Positions 7,531 to 17,863 are shown, counted from the first letter of the stretch. The stretch: DNA of 64,000 nucleotides from Tellurirhabdus bombi (GCF_021484805.1 NZ_CP090557.1:980501-1044500); one strand, 5' to 3'. Translations and numbers: made by a program. Notes: generated by a model from the sequence alone, not told the origin.

Positions 7531-9212
7531 ACCAGAATATTTTTATCCCCTAATTTGCTCTTCCGGTAGCCATAGGTGAAGTAGATTACCAAGCCAATAA
7601 TTAGCCAAATAATGAAAATGGCCCAGTTGCTAATACCCAACTCGGTCATTAAATACAGGTTGGTCAGGATACCCAGCACGGGGAGCAGCGAAAAATTAAA
7701 CATAAAGCTTCCTACCGATAGCCCTAGCCACACCAACCAGAAGACGCCCAGCAGTGGCTTCTCGCTCAGACTGCTCATGAAATGACCCGATTGCACCACT
7801 AACACGAGCGCCACCAGCAAACCGACGCCAACAATGAACTTGCCGTTGACGTAAGGAACGCGGAATTTTGAATATTTCGACAGCCCTTTCGCATCGAGGT
7901 ATAGAATGCCACCGCAGACCAGAATAAACGCAAAAAACGTTCCGACGCTGGTTAGGTCGATAAAGAACTGCATGTCCAGAAACAAAGACGGTATGGCTAC
8001 CAGAAAACCCGTCATAATGGTGGCGAACGAAGGCGTCCGGTAACGCGGGTGAATCTCCGAAAACTTCTGCCACAACAGTCCATCGCGGCTCATCGCCATC
8101 CAGATACGGGGCTGGCCCAATTGATAGACCAGTAAAGCACTCGTAATGGCCACAACGGCGCTCACGGAGATAACGCCGGCTACGAAATCCATGTTCACTT
8201 TCTGGAATACGTACGACAGCGGATCATCAACTCCCAATTCCTTGTAATTGACCATTCCAGTCAATACCAACGTAATCAAAACGTACAGAACGGTGCAGAT
8301 GATCAAGCAGTAAATCATGGCACGTGGTAGGTCACGCTGCGGGTTTTTGCACTCTTCGGCGGTAGTAGAAATAGAGTCGAAACCAATGAAGGCAAAAAAC
8401 ACGGACGCGACGCCGCCCAAAACGCCCGTTACGCCATTAGGGGCAAAAGGCGACCAATTTTCGGGCTTGATAAAAAAAGCACCGGCTACAATAACCAGCA
8501 GAATAACCGCTAATTTCAAGACAACCAGAATGTTGCTGGCCGTACGGGATTCTTTGATTCCCCGGTAAACAAGGTACGTAATCAGAACAGTAATCAGGCC
8601 AGCGGGCAAATCCATGATCATTCGCAGGTCGCCCCAGTGCGGAGCCTGTACGAACGCTTCGGCAAGCAACCGCTCATTGGAAGTAATTTCTGAGGCAATC
8701 CCGCCACCCGTCTGCACTTTGTTGTAAGCTGCCAGGGCCGAGCCGTAGTCAGTTGACAGATAGGCCGGGAATTTTACCCCAAATCCCGCCAGCATGGACG
8801 TGAAGTATTCGGACCAGGAAATGGCTACCACCATGTTACTCACAGCATATTCCAGAATCAACGCCCAGCCAATAATCCAGGCAAAGATTTCACCGAACGA
8901 AACGTAAGCATAGGTATAAGCGCTCCCACTAACGGGCACCGTAGAAGCAAACTGAGCGTAACTAAGCGCCGTAAACACGCAGGCAATGGCGGTAAACACA
9001 AACAACAGCGAAACGGCGGGGCCGCCTTCCACACTGGCCCGACCAATTGTACTGAAAATACCGGCTCCAATGATGGCGGCAATCCCAAACGAGGTAAGGT
9101 CACGAACCCCCAGTGTCTTGAGCAAATTGGCCGAATGTTCACCAGTGGGACTCTTTCCAGTATCGCTCATGATCTGCGTCACTGATTTTTTACGGAAAAT
9201 GGATTCGCTCAT
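7527..9212 (-). CDS. APC-superfamily amino acid permease (cationic amino acid transporter type)
   Basis: A 561-aa transporter with 12-14 predicted membrane helices, the AAIIGAGIF motif of helix 1 and the FFAFIGFDSISTTAEE motif of the amino acid-polyamine-organocation superfamily, here closest in style to cationic amino acid transporters (YfnA/CAT). It would import or exchange amino acids across the inner membrane; the specific substrate cannot be read from sequence. The start could be 9212 or the internal ATG at 9170 (MSDTGKSP), as both precede the first helix. It overlaps the stop codon of the convergent methyltransferase by 4 nt. Confidence 0.92.
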   Translation of the reverse strand: MSESIFRKKSVTQIMSDTGKSPTGEHSANLLKTLGVRDLTSFGIAAIIGAGIFSTIGRASVEGGPAVSLLFVFTAIACVFTALSYAQFASTVPVSGSAYTYAYVSFGEIFAWIIGWALILEYAVSNMVVAISWSEYFTSMLAGFGVKFPAYLSTDYGSALAAYNKVQTGGGIASEITSNERLLAEAFVQAPHWGDLRMIMDLPAGLITVLITYLVYRGIKESRTASNILVVLKLAVILLVIVAGAFFIKPENWSPFAPNGVTGVLGGVASVFFAFIGFDSISTTAEECKNPQRDLPRAMIYCLIICTVLYVLITLVLTGMVNYKELGVDDPLSYVFQKVNMDFVAGVISVSAVVAITSALLVYQLGQPRIWMAMSRDGLLWQKFSEIHPRYRTPSFATIMTGFLVAIPSLFLDMQFFIDLTSVGTFFAFILVCGGILYLDAKGLSKYSKFRVPYVNGKFIVGVGLLVALVLVVQSGHFMSSLSEKPLLGVFWLVWLGLSVGSFMFNFSLLPVLGILTNLYLMTELGISNWAIFIIWLIIGLVIYFTYGYRKSKLGDKNILV

Positions 9213-9400
9213 ACGCGTCTAGGCAGTTATAGATTGGCGTTAGTTGGCTGAAATACCGCTAACGGCCGATTAAAAGTAAGTTGTATTAAGTTCTAAAAAA
9301 TCATTAATTGGCAATCTTGGCCTTAAAAAAAGCCTGCCTGCAAAATTTTCAATGCTAAAAATAGAAATACTTTTCAAATTTGAAGCGTTTCTATAAAATC

Positions 9401-10342
9401 ATGTCCATCCAGATCCAAAACCTAACAAAATTATACAGCCGAGCTGGTAGCACCAACCAACGAGCCGTTGATTCTATCTCATTTTCGGTGCAGCCGGGCG
9501 AAGTCGTTGGCTTTCTGGGCCCTAACGGAGCCGGAAAATCCACCACGATGAAAATCGCTACGGGCTACCTGCCCCCTACCGAGGGAACCGTTCTCGTGAA
9601 TGGTTTCGATGTGCGTACGCAGTCGATGGAGGTGCGCCGAAGCATTGGCTACTTACCGGAGCACAATCCGTTGTATCTGGACATGTACGTGAAGGAGTAT
9701 CTGCGCTTTGCGGGATCTTTGCACGGACTGAGCGGTCAGGCCTTATCGAACCGGATTGCCGACATGATTGAGCTGGTGGGTCTGGGGCGTGAGCAACACA
9801 AGCAACTTGGCCAGTTGTCAAAAGGGTATCGCCAGCGCGTGGGGCTGGCGCAGGCGTTAATTCATAACCCGCCGGTGCTGATTCTCGACGAACCCACCAC
9901 GGGACTAGACCCGAATCAGCTTTCAGAGATCAGGCAGGTTATTCGCGACGCCGGACGCGAAAAAACGGTTCTTTTTTCTACCCACATCATGCAGGAAGTA
10001 GAAGCGCTTTGCCACCGGGTTGTCATCATTAATCGGGGGAAAATCGTGGCAGAAGGCAGCCTCGACAGCCTGCAGAGTGCAACCGCCGACACGATAACCG
10101 TTATTGCCGAATTTGAGCAGGAATTAGCTGATTCAACTATGCTGGCTCTGCTTCCCGGCGTGCAACACCTCGAAACGCTGGGACAGGGGCGCTACCAGCT
10201 TACTGCCGACCGCCAATCCGATTTGCGGGCGGCGATTTTCCGGCTCGCTGCCGACAAAAACCTGACGCTGGTTGGTCTAAAACAGCAGGAAAGCAGTCTG
10301 GAAGGAATATTCAAGCAACTAACAACGAATCAGGAAGGATAA
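9401..10342 (+). CDS. gldA: ABC transporter ATP-binding protein, GldA-like
   Basis: A 313-aa ATPase with Walker A GPNGAGKST (40-48), the signature region LSKGYRQRVGLAQAL (139-153), Walker B LILDEPT (160-166) and an H-loop in LFSTHIMQE. The C-terminal extension of about 90 residues is the type found in ABC-2 exporters and in GldA, the ATPase of the Bacteroidota gliding-associated transporter; the N-terminus MSIQIQNLTKLY also fits GldA. The membrane partners GldF and GldG are not in the window, so the name rests on similarity only; a generic ABC-2 ATPase is the alternative. The ATG at 9401 is chosen over 9380 because it matches the family start. Confidence 0.8.
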   Translation: MSIQIQNLTKLYSRAGSTNQRAVDSISFSVQPGEVVGFLGPNGAGKSTTMKIATGYLPPTEGTVLVNGFDVRTQSMEVRRSIGYLPEHNPLYLDMYVKEYLRFAGSLHGLSGQALSNRIADMIELVGLGREQHKQLGQLSKGYRQRVGLAQALIHNPPVLILDEPTTGLDPNQLSEIRQVIRDAGREKTVLFSTHIMQEVEALCHRVVIINRGKIVAEGSLDSLQSATADTITVIAEFEQELADSTMLALLPGVQHLETLGQGRYQLTADRQSDLRAAIFRLAADKNLTLVGLKQQESSLEGIFKQLTTNQEG

Positions 10343-10369
10343 CCACCCGACTGGTGGCACCCTTCCTGA
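10330..10369. terminator. Hairpin overlapping the gldA-like stop codon
   Basis: TCAGGAAGG (10330-10338) pairs with CCTTCCTGA (10361-10369), and inside it CCACC (10343-10347) pairs with GGTGG (10353-10357). It spans the TAA at 10340-10342 and lies between two convergent genes. No T-run follows, so termination efficiency is uncertain. Confidence 0.5.
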
Positions 10370-10388
10370 CTCGATCTTCGTATATGGG

Positions 10389-10925
10389 CTATTTCCGCGC
10401 GGAGGCGAGCAAAGGATATTGATCAAAAATAGATCGGACGATGCCTTTAAAGTAATTGTTCTTGAAGTTTGGATGTTTGGTTACCCGTGAAGCGTATCCT
10501 TTCCAGATTACCTGATAAGTTTCTGCGTCGATCAGCGAAATCATCAGGGTGCCTTCGTCCAGGTTGTAATCAATGCGTTTGTAAGTAGCATCACCGTCTT
10601 CGCTCACCACCCAGTCTTTGATGACCGGCTGCTGATAGCCGCGAAAACGCAGGTCATTCCGGAAAATATTGTAAGAAATCAACAAGTGCGGACCCCGATT
10701 GGCAACCTGGTATCCACGAGCCTCCATCTGGTGACGAATCGCATCCTGAATATCTGAACAAAGCAGCGTTGAATCAACATACTCACACTCCAGAAAATTG
10801 AACGACTCGTAATTTTTGAAATGCCCTTCATAACTGTAATCGTGCTCCACGAATAACTTACCAGGCATGCAACCTACTAACCCAACCAGGGCCACAACAA
10901 TCAAAAGTCCAATAGAATTCTTCAT
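10389..10925 (-). CDS. DUF4136 domain lipoprotein
   Basis: A 178-aa predicted lipoprotein with lipobox LVGC (Cys19). The body matches the DUF4136 pattern: a YSYEGHFKNYESF opening strand, an AIRHQMEARGYQV helix, LLISYNI, and near the end a segment GTLMISLIDAETYQVIWKGYA. Members are small envelope lipoproteins of unknown function in Bacteroidota and Proteobacteria. It is a single leftward gene convergent with the ABC ATPase. Confidence 0.88.
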   Translation of the reverse strand: MKNSIGLLIVVALVGLVGCMPGKLFVEHDYSYEGHFKNYESFNFLECEYVDSTLLCSDIQDAIRHQMEARGYQVANRGPHLLISYNIFRNDLRFRGYQQPVIKDWVVSEDGDATYKRIDYNLDEGTLMISLIDAETYQVIWKGYASRVTKHPNFKNNYFKGIVRSIFDQYPLLASARK

Positions 10926-11133
10926 ACAATTTTCTTAACCGTAAAACTCTGACATTTAAGACGAAACTGGTTTTTTTTACCTATTGTTCAATAAAATTTC
11001 CTTAAACTGGGCAATAACCGAATATAGCAAATACTAAACGGCAAAGTGATATTCAAGCAATACTTTTATTTTACAATCACCAGACTTTTCAGCAGTTTAA
11101 TTGTAGAAATTGCACTTTTGATTCAAAAAGGTA

Positions 11134-12159
11134 CTAAGCCCGGTAATACTCCAACGCCCGGCGCATGTCCCCGGCCGAAACCGTAATATCATAGGCACAC
11201 GTTCCAGCGCCATTGAGCAGCGCCATTCTTATTTCACCGCTCCGATTCTTCTTGTCATGGCGAGTCAGCGCCAGAATAGGCTCGATGTCGGCATCGGCCA
11301 GTTTCACCCGGCCATACATAGAAAATAAGTACTCTTCAATTTGGGCAAGCAGGCGCTCGTCCAGCATTTTTTTCTGGTAAGCGATAAAGGCTTCTGCCAA
11401 CATTCCGGCGGCAATGGCCTCTCCGTGCAACAACCGTTTCTTTGGGTCAGCCAGAAAATACGTCTCGATGGCATGACCAATGGTGTGACCGAAGTTTAGA
11501 ATCTTACGAATATTCTTCTCGGTTGGATCTTGCTCAACGATTTTTTTCTTTACCTCCACCGAATGCGCAACCAGATCTTCCCAGTTCTGTTCGTGCAGAT
11601 CGCGGCGGCGGATCTCGTTCCATTTGTCACTGTCCGCAATCAAACAGTGCTTGATCACCTCGGCAAAGCCCGAACGCAGTTCCCGTTCAGAAAGGCTTTG
11701 CAGAAAAGCCGGATCGATCAGAACAGTTTCCGGCAGTTTGAACACACCAATATGGTTTTTAAATCCGTGAAAGTCAATACCTAACTTTCCGCCCACGCTG
11801 GCATCTACCTGCGAGAGCAGCGTAGTTGGCAGCTGGATAAAATCGATTCCACGCTTATAGGTAGCCGCGCAAAAACCGCCCATATCGCCAATCACCCCGC
11901 CTCCCAGGTCAATAACCAGCGCATGGCGGTCAAATTGCGCTTTTGTCAGAGCTTGCCAAATGATTTCGCAGGTAGCCAGGTGCTTGTGTCCTTCGCCCGC
12001 CGGAATGGTGATCAGCACGTGCTTGGGCAGCAATTTTTTTACCAAAGGGTAACAAAATTTTTTCGTGTTCGTGTCTACCAGAACGGCAACAGCGGTATAG
12101 GAATGGCTATTTAAAAAATGGGGCAAACTTTCGGAGACAGGGGCCAGTACGACAGACAT
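11134..12159 (-). CDS. aroB: 3-dehydroquinate synthase
   Basis: A 341-aa enzyme that converts DAHP to 3-dehydroquinate, the second step of the shikimate pathway, using NAD and a divalent metal. Visible signatures are AGEGHK, the NAD-binding GGGVIGDMGGF, PTTLLSQVDASVGGK, and the metal ligands in FAEVIKH, LNFGHTIGHAIE and LLHGEAIA. Length is normal. The first pathway enzyme, DAHP synthase, lies elsewhere in this window at about 40 kb, so the pathway genes are dispersed. A good promoter match lies just upstream. Confidence 0.97.
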   Translation of the reverse strand: MSVVLAPVSESLPHFLNSHSYTAVAVLVDTNTKKFCYPLVKKLLPKHVLITIPAGEGHKHLATCEIIWQALTKAQFDRHALVIDLGGGVIGDMGGFCAATYKRGIDFIQLPTTLLSQVDASVGGKLGIDFHGFKNHIGVFKLPETVLIDPAFLQSLSERELRSGFAEVIKHCLIADSDKWNEIRRRDLHEQNWEDLVAHSVEVKKKIVEQDPTEKNIRKILNFGHTIGHAIETYFLADPKKRLLHGEAIAAGMLAEAFIAYQKKMLDERLLAQIEEYLFSMYGRVKLADADIEPILALTRHDKKNRSGEIRMALLNGAGTCAYDITVSAGDMRRALEYYRA

Positions 12160-12184
12160 AGGAAATCAGGATTGGTGCAAAATG

Positions 12185-12216
12185 CAAAGGTACGTAGCTG
12201 CCTGCTTGAATCGAAA
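12185..12216 (-). promoter_or_regulatory. Candidate aroB promoter
   Basis: On the minus strand, TTTC (12213-12216) is followed after 20 nt by TACCTTTG (12185-12192), which fits TTTG-N19-21-TAnnTTTG with one mismatch. The start codon is 25 nt downstream. Confidence 0.45.
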
Positions 12217-12379
12217 CAATTTCGTGATTGTCAACTCGGTAGCGCAGCATCAGCGTGCAGTCATTAAATTGTTTAATAAACTCAGTTATAAACTATATAA
12301 ATTGTTTACCCAGCATTGATTTTGAGCAAAAAAATAAAGAGCTTTGAAAGAACATTTCACTATCTTTCTTAATCCAAAC

Positions 12380-15300
12380 ATGAATAAAATTCTACAGAAA
12401 TGGCTCTTGTTAGTATTTCTGGGCTGCTTATCTGTTGCTTATAGCTGGGCGCAAGAGCGTACAATTACCGGGCAGGTAACCAGTGCAGAAGATAACTCGC
12501 CTGTTCCGGGGGCCAGTGTTGTCGTGAAAGGAACAACACGCGGAACCACAACCGATACGAAGGGAAACTACCGGATCGCCGTCAATGCAGGCCAGACGCT
12601 TCGTTTTAGCTTTATTGGTTCGTTGAGTCGGGAAGTAGCCATTGGGAACTCCGACATCATCAATGTAGCGCTAAAACAGGACGCCTCTAACCTTAACGAA
12701 GTTGTCGTAACCGCCCTCGGTATCCAGCGCGAGAAACGGCAGCTGGGCTATACCACAACAGAAATTTCTGGCGCGGATCTAGCTAATTCGCAGCGCGACA
12801 ATTTTATCAATGGCCTTCAGGGACGGGTGGCCGGTTTGCAAGTTGGCACATCAAGCGGGATGCCGGGCGCTTCGTCAGGAGTAACTATTCGCGGTGTCAA
12901 CTCGATTAGCGGTAACAACCAGCCCTTGTATGTCATTGACGGTATGCCTATCGATAACCGGACGGCACAAAACAACCAGTTCGTGGCGGGCGGTATTTCG
13001 GGTCAGTCCTTTGAGAACCGAAACATTGACTTCTCCAACCGAGCGCAGGATATTAACCCCAACGACATTGAAAGCGTAACGATCCTGAAAGGACCCGAAG
13101 CCGCCGCCCTGTACGGTGTGGAAGCGGCCAACGGAGCCATTCTGATTACAACCAAGAAAGGAAAAGCTGGTCAGGGCCGGGTGACGTACTCAGCTACCTT
13201 TACCAGCCAAAAGGTAGGACCATTGCCCGAGACGCAGCGAATTTATAGCCAGGGAAACAACGGCGTATCGCAAAATACAAACTTCAACTCCTTTGGTCCC
13301 CGTTACGGTGAAAACACTACTTTTTATAACAATGCGGAAGGCTTTTTACGTACAGGAACTGGTCAGCGTCACAACATATCGTTCGATGGAGGTTCTGATC
13401 GGGTAACTTATCGCCTGTCTGCCGGTTATTTTCATAGCCAGGGAGTTATTCCAAATACTGATTACAAACGATTGAACGTCAGCTTGGGTGGTACGGCCAA
13501 AATCAGCCAAAAATTGTCGGTTGAATCAACGCTTCAATACATCAATACCGACAACCGGAAAGTGTCGAAGGGCGCTAACTCGTTTCTGCTGGGTCTGTTA
13601 TCCTGGCCAGCCAACGATAACATGGCTGAATACCTGAACCCGGACGGGTCACGGAAGAAAGTAACGACCGGTACGTCTGAAATCGAGAACCCTTATTTTG
13701 ACGTCAATAAAAACAGACTTCGCGACCGGGGAAATCGGGCCATCACCAATATTGGGTTAAATTATACGCCTACAGAATGGCTGACATTTACGGGCCGTAT
13801 AGGCTTAGACGTGTATTCTACCCAGTATCTGTTTATGTACCATCCCGAGTCAAACCGGGCGGGTGGCATCATCGGCGGTTCACTGGACCAGGCAACCGAC
13901 AACAACCGGACTTTTACGGCACAATACTTTGCAACAGCCAAGAAAGACTTCGGTAAACTAAGTACCTCCGTTCGGGTTGGCCAGGCAATCTACGACTTCA
14001 ATTATAACTCGTTGGCTTCCCGAGGCGAGAAATTTCTGGACCCTAACTTCGTTTCAATCAACAATACAGATCCGTTAACCCAGAAATCAAGAGAGTTTCT
14101 GCGCCAACGCCGTCTGATTGGTGTCTTTGGAGACGTAACCATCGGATACAACGACCTTGCTTTTCTAACCATCACCGGCCGGAATGACTGGTCGAGTACG
14201 TTTCCTAAAGCCAGCCGTTCCTTCTTTTACCCCTCGGCTTCCTTTAGCCTGGTCTACACTGACCTGATTCCGTCGGGCAACTTCCGCAAGGTGCTAAGCT
14301 TCGGTAAATTCCGGATCTCAGCGGCTCAGGTTGGAAAAGAAGCTCCAGAGTATGCTACCTCGCAGGCGTACGACAGCCAGACTACTACGGGTGGCGGGTT
14401 TAACTACGGTACCACCGCTCCTAACCCATTCCTCGTTCCAGAAAAAGTAACCTCGTTTGAAATCGGGACGGAAATGAAGTTCTTCAACAACCGCCTGGGC
14501 TTTGATCTGGCTTACTACAAAACGACCAGCGTTAACCAGATTATTCGTGATCTGCGCATCAGCTACGGAACTGGGTTTGTCCTGAAAACAATTAATGGGG
14601 GTCGTCTCTGGAACAACGGTGTCGAGTTGTCGATCAATGCTGAGCCAATCCGGGCTGCCAATTTTTCCTGGAATACCGTGGTTAACTTTACCAAAACCAA
14701 CAGCAAGCTAGCCGAGTTGCCAGCTGGCCAAACCGAGTTCTACAACTCTGATACCTGGATTTACGGGAACGTTCGGAATGGGATGCGGCTTGGCGGTCCG
14801 TTGACAACGTTGACGGGGAATGCCTACCAGCGTAACCTCAACGGCGACATCCTGATTAGCCCAATTTCAGGATTACCTTTCACGGAACTGACTACTCCCT
14901 GGGGCGTTGTTGGCGATCGAAACCCTGATTTTGTGATTGGTTTTGTCAACAACATGACCTACAAAAACTTTGGTTTGAGCTTCGTGCTTGATATTCGGAA
15001 AGGAGGCGACGTGTACAATGCCACTGAATCCTACCTATTCCGGAACGGCCTCAGCCTGAAGACCCTGGATCGGGAAACGCCTTATACGTTCAAAGGGGTC
15101 TTGAAAGATGGGTTGGAAAACACGGCCACACCAACGCCGAATACCGTTCAGGTTATTCCTTACTACTCAAATGGGTATTATGGGGCGCTATCGGACGAAA
15201 ATTTCATCGAACGCGACGTAAACTGGCTGCGCGTGAAAGAAATCACACTGCGGTACAGTTTGCCAACCAACATACTGGGCCAGACAAAACTCTTTAAATC

Positions 15301-15475
15301 AGCCAACGTGTTCGTGACCGGAACCGATTTACTCATGTTGACCAATTATACCGGGGGTGATCCGGGCGTAAACGGAGCCAATACGGCAACTGGTGGGTCA
15401 GGTGGCCAGGGCATTGACTTTGGTAACCTACCGCTACCGCGCGTGTTCAACGTAGGGATCAACATTGGGCTGTAA
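12380..15475 (+). CDS. SusC/RagA-family TonB-linked outer membrane protein
   Basis: A 1031-aa outer membrane receptor. It has a Sec signal peptide ending in SWAQ, a carboxypeptidase-regulatory-like domain (ITGQVTSAEDNSPVPGASV) in the first 100 residues, the SusC-type linker LNEVVVTALGIQREKRQLGY, a plug domain with VTIRGVNSISGNNQPLYVIDG, and a long beta-barrel ending NVGINIGL. It imports a ligand with energy from TonB; the ligand is not evident because no glycoside hydrolase or peptidase is in the operon. The start is 12380 (MNKILQKW), not 12344, since the signal peptide begins there. SusD follows after 20 nt. Confidence 0.95.
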   Translation: MNKILQKWLLLVFLGCLSVAYSWAQERTITGQVTSAEDNSPVPGASVVVKGTTRGTTTDTKGNYRIAVNAGQTLRFSFIGSLSREVAIGNSDIINVALKQDASNLNEVVVTALGIQREKRQLGYTTTEISGADLANSQRDNFINGLQGRVAGLQVGTSSGMPGASSGVTIRGVNSISGNNQPLYVIDGMPIDNRTAQNNQFVAGGISGQSFENRNIDFSNRAQDINPNDIESVTILKGPEAAALYGVEAANGAILITTKKGKAGQGRVTYSATFTSQKVGPLPETQRIYSQGNNGVSQNTNFNSFGPRYGENTTFYNNAEGFLRTGTGQRHNISFDGGSDRVTYRLSAGYFHSQGVIPNTDYKRLNVSLGGTAKISQKLSVESTLQYINTDNRKVSKGANSFLLGLLSWPANDNMAEYLNPDGSRKKVTTGTSEIENPYFDVNKNRLRDRGNRAITNIGLNYTPTEWLTFTGRIGLDVYSTQYLFMYHPESNRAGGIIGGSLDQATDNNRTFTAQYFATAKKDFGKLSTSVRVGQAIYDFNYNSLASRGEKFLDPNFVSINNTDPLTQKSREFLRQRRLIGVFGDVTIGYNDLAFLTITGRNDWSSTFPKASRSFFYPSASFSLVYTDLIPSGNFRKVLSFGKFRISAAQVGKEAPEYATSQAYDSQTTTGGGFNYGTTAPNPFLVPEKVTSFEIGTEMKFFNNRLGFDLAYYKTTSVNQIIRDLRISYGTGFVLKTINGGRLWNNGVELSINAEPIRAANFSWNTVVNFTKTNSKLAELPAGQTEFYNSDTWIYGNVRNGMRLGGPLTTLTGNAYQRNLNGDILISPISGLPFTELTTPWGVVGDRNPDFVIGFVNNMTYKNFGLSFVLDIRKGGDVYNATESYLFRNGLSLKTLDRETPYTFKGVLKDGLENTATPTPNTVQVIPYYSNGYYGALSDENFIERDVNWLRVKEITLRYSLPTNILGQTKLFKSANVFVTGTDLLMLTNYTGGDPGVNGANTATGGSGGQGIDFGNLPLPRVFNVGINIGL

Positions 15476-15495
15476 CTTTAACGCATTAATCAATC

Positions 15496-17052
15496 ATGAC
15501 TATCAAAAAACTTTCCGCGTTACTGCTTACGGCGCTGTCCGTATCGCTTAGCAGTTGCGACGATTATTTGGATATCAACCAAAATCCCAACAACCCGGAT
15601 CAGGTTGAAGCGGCTCTTTTGCTGGCTCCCATTCAGAACCAGTACGTACTGGGCATTCAGTTCGACGCCCGTTTTATTGGCCAATATGTACAGAATTGGC
15701 AGGCAACCAGTTCAACGGTACCTGCCAACGGATTCACTTGGGATTTGCATAGTTACGCCGTCAACAGCGACGCCGGTGGCGAAATCTGGCGTAACGTTTA
15801 CTGGCGGGGTGGCCGTAATACCATCAATCTGATGGCTGATGCACAAGCTAACGAGCGCTGGGATTATCTGGGCGTTGGTCAGGTAATGCAAGCCTGGGGC
15901 TGGCAGATGCTGACTGATATTCACGGTGAGATCATTTTAAAAGAAGCATTTGATCAGGACCCCAATAAAAATACGTTCAACTACGATACGCAGGAGGAAG
16001 TCTATGCAGAGGTAGTTCGGCTATTGCAGGAAGGCGTCAAAAACCTAAGCCGTTCGGATGGTCGGGTGTCGACGGCATCGCTGGGGCGTGGTGACCGGAT
16101 TTATTCGGGTGATCGGCTCAAATGGAAAAAATTTGCATACGGCCTGCTGGCGATCAACGCCCACCATTTATCCAACAAGAAAAGCCTTTACAAGCCGGAT
16201 CAGGTTATTGCCTACGTGGATAGCGCCTTTGCCAGCAACGCCGATGACGCAATGTTTACATTCAATGGCTTGAGTACGGCGGACGGCAGCTTTTTCGGAC
16301 CGCTGCGCCAGAACCTGCATGTTTATGGTCAATCGGCCTTTATACTTCGCCTACTGGATGGTACAGTATTCGGAGGCGTTAAGGATCCTCGCCAACCAGT
16401 TCTGCTTTCGGCTAGCGGAGATAACACATACCGGGGTCTTATACCGGGCGTTGGCCAATCGACCGCGGCCAGTGTTCCGGTTGCCTCACGAGTTAATAAC
16501 TTATGGGGTGGCCAACTAGCTGTTCTTCCACCAGCGGGTACAACAGGTAAATATTTCTTTACGGACAAAGGACCTTTCCCCCTGATGACGTATGCACAAT
16601 TGCAGTTCATCAAAGCAGAAGCCGCTTTCATCAAAGGCGATAAAGCAACCGCTCTTGCCGCTTACCGGAAGGGAATTGAAGCTCATTTATCGGCTTCGTA
16701 CGTGAGTGTTTCAGCAGCCGATCGGGCAGCTTATTTGAACAACCCGCTGATTGTGCCTCCGGTTGCTTCCGATTTGACGCTAAATCAGATTATGCTACAA
16801 AAGTACATCGCTCAGTGGGGTTGGGGTTTTCTGGAACAGTGGGCAGACTTACGCCGATACAACTATAGCCCAGATGTATTCACTAGTTTTCAGCTACCGA
16901 CAGCCTATCCAGCCGCGAACAATGGCAAACCCGTTCAGCGGCTACGTCCACGCTATAATTCCGAATACGTCTGGAATCAGGAAGCACTGCGTCCACTGGG
17001 TGGCCTGGAGCTAGACTATCATACCAAACCTGTTTGGTTTACACAACCGTAA
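15496..17052 (+). CDS. SusD/RagB-family nutrient-binding lipoprotein (SusD-like_2 type)
   Basis: A 518-aa outer membrane lipoprotein with lipobox SLSSC (Cys21) followed by DDYLDINQNPNNP, characteristic of the SusD-like_2 branch. The helical TPR-type body and late motifs such as LQFIKAEAAFIKGD and WGWGFLEQWADLRRYN support the family. It forms the lid on the SusC barrel encoded directly upstream and captures the substrate at the cell surface. The unit continues with a DUF4397 lipoprotein 37 nt downstream. Confidence 0.94.
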   Translation: MTIKKLSALLLTALSVSLSSCDDYLDINQNPNNPDQVEAALLLAPIQNQYVLGIQFDARFIGQYVQNWQATSSTVPANGFTWDLHSYAVNSDAGGEIWRNVYWRGGRNTINLMADAQANERWDYLGVGQVMQAWGWQMLTDIHGEIILKEAFDQDPNKNTFNYDTQEEVYAEVVRLLQEGVKNLSRSDGRVSTASLGRGDRIYSGDRLKWKKFAYGLLAINAHHLSNKKSLYKPDQVIAYVDSAFASNADDAMFTFNGLSTADGSFFGPLRQNLHVYGQSAFILRLLDGTVFGGVKDPRQPVLLSASGDNTYRGLIPGVGQSTAASVPVASRVNNLWGGQLAVLPPAGTTGKYFFTDKGPFPLMTYAQLQFIKAEAAFIKGDKATALAAYRKGIEAHLSASYVSVSAADRAAYLNNPLIVPPVASDLTLNQIMLQKYIAQWGWGFLEQWADLRRYNYSPDVFTSFQLPTAYPAANNGKPVQRLRPRYNSEYVWNQEALRPLGGLELDYHTKPVWFTQP

Positions 17053-17089
17053 TGCCTGTTATCACTAAAGCCTGAAACGTTTCAAGACG

Positions 17090-17863
17090 ATGTTCAAACC
17101 TTTTTTATATAGTCTCCTGGTATCGATTCTTTTTTTCTCCTGCGAGAAAAATGCGCTGAAACTTCCGGTTGATCCCATTGCGGGGGGAGCCAGAGTTAAG
17201 TTGATTCACGCGGCGCCCGATACACCGGGTATCGATCTATACATTGGTACCAATAAGTTTAGCGCCTTTACACCAACGGGAGCATCCACCACATCGAGTG
17301 GTACGCCGACGGGCCTACCTTATACGAATACCTTTCCGGGTAGTGTCAGTGGTTATGCCATTGCTACACCAGGCGCGACCTCGCTAAGCATCACGGCACC
17401 TGCTACGACCACTGCGACTAGCGCAACCGCTATTGGCTCGCTGGATTATACACTCGAGGATAACAAGTATTATTCCGTATTCGTGGCTGGCCCCGGGGCT
17501 AAACCGGAAGTTTTTGTACTAAATGATGATTTTAGTATGGCTACCGATCCAACCAAATACTATGTTCGGTTTGTCAACCTGACGCCCGGAGTCAATTACG
17601 ACGTTGCGTTAGTCACCAGCAGCACGACGGCAACCGTACTGGCCCCTAATATAGCTTACAAAGGCGCGACTAACTTTATTCCTGTAGATGCCGCCACCAG
17701 TCCCTCATTCGTTCTCCGACAACCAGGATCGGCAACAAATCTGGGACCAGCAGTTTCTTTTACCAGTAATATAGTTGGACGCGTTATTACGGTATACACG
17801 CGAGGCGTAGCGGGGCGCACGGGCGCGGCTGCACCAGGCATCAGCATTTACGCTAACCGGTAA
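17090..17863 (+). CDS. DUF4397 domain lipoprotein
   Basis: A 257-aa lipoprotein with lipobox LFFSC (Cys18). The body carries the DUF4397 signature VKLIHAAPDTPGIDLYIG and a second, similar strand set beginning VRFVNLTPGVNYDVAL, so two Ig-like repeats are likely. The middle is rich in Thr, Ser, Ala and Gly. It is third in the SusC-SusD unit and is probably an accessory surface lipoprotein that assists ligand binding; that role is inferred from position only. A terminator follows. Confidence 0.85.
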   Translation: MFKPFLYSLLVSILFFSCEKNALKLPVDPIAGGARVKLIHAAPDTPGIDLYIGTNKFSAFTPTGASTTSSGTPTGLPYTNTFPGSVSGYAIATPGATSLSITAPATTTATSATAIGSLDYTLEDNKYYSVFVAGPGAKPEVFVLNDDFSMATDPTKYYVRFVNLTPGVNYDVALVTSSTTATVLAPNIAYKGATNFIPVDAATSPSFVLRQPGSATNLGPAVSFTSNIVGRVITVYTRGVAGRTGAAAPGISIYANR

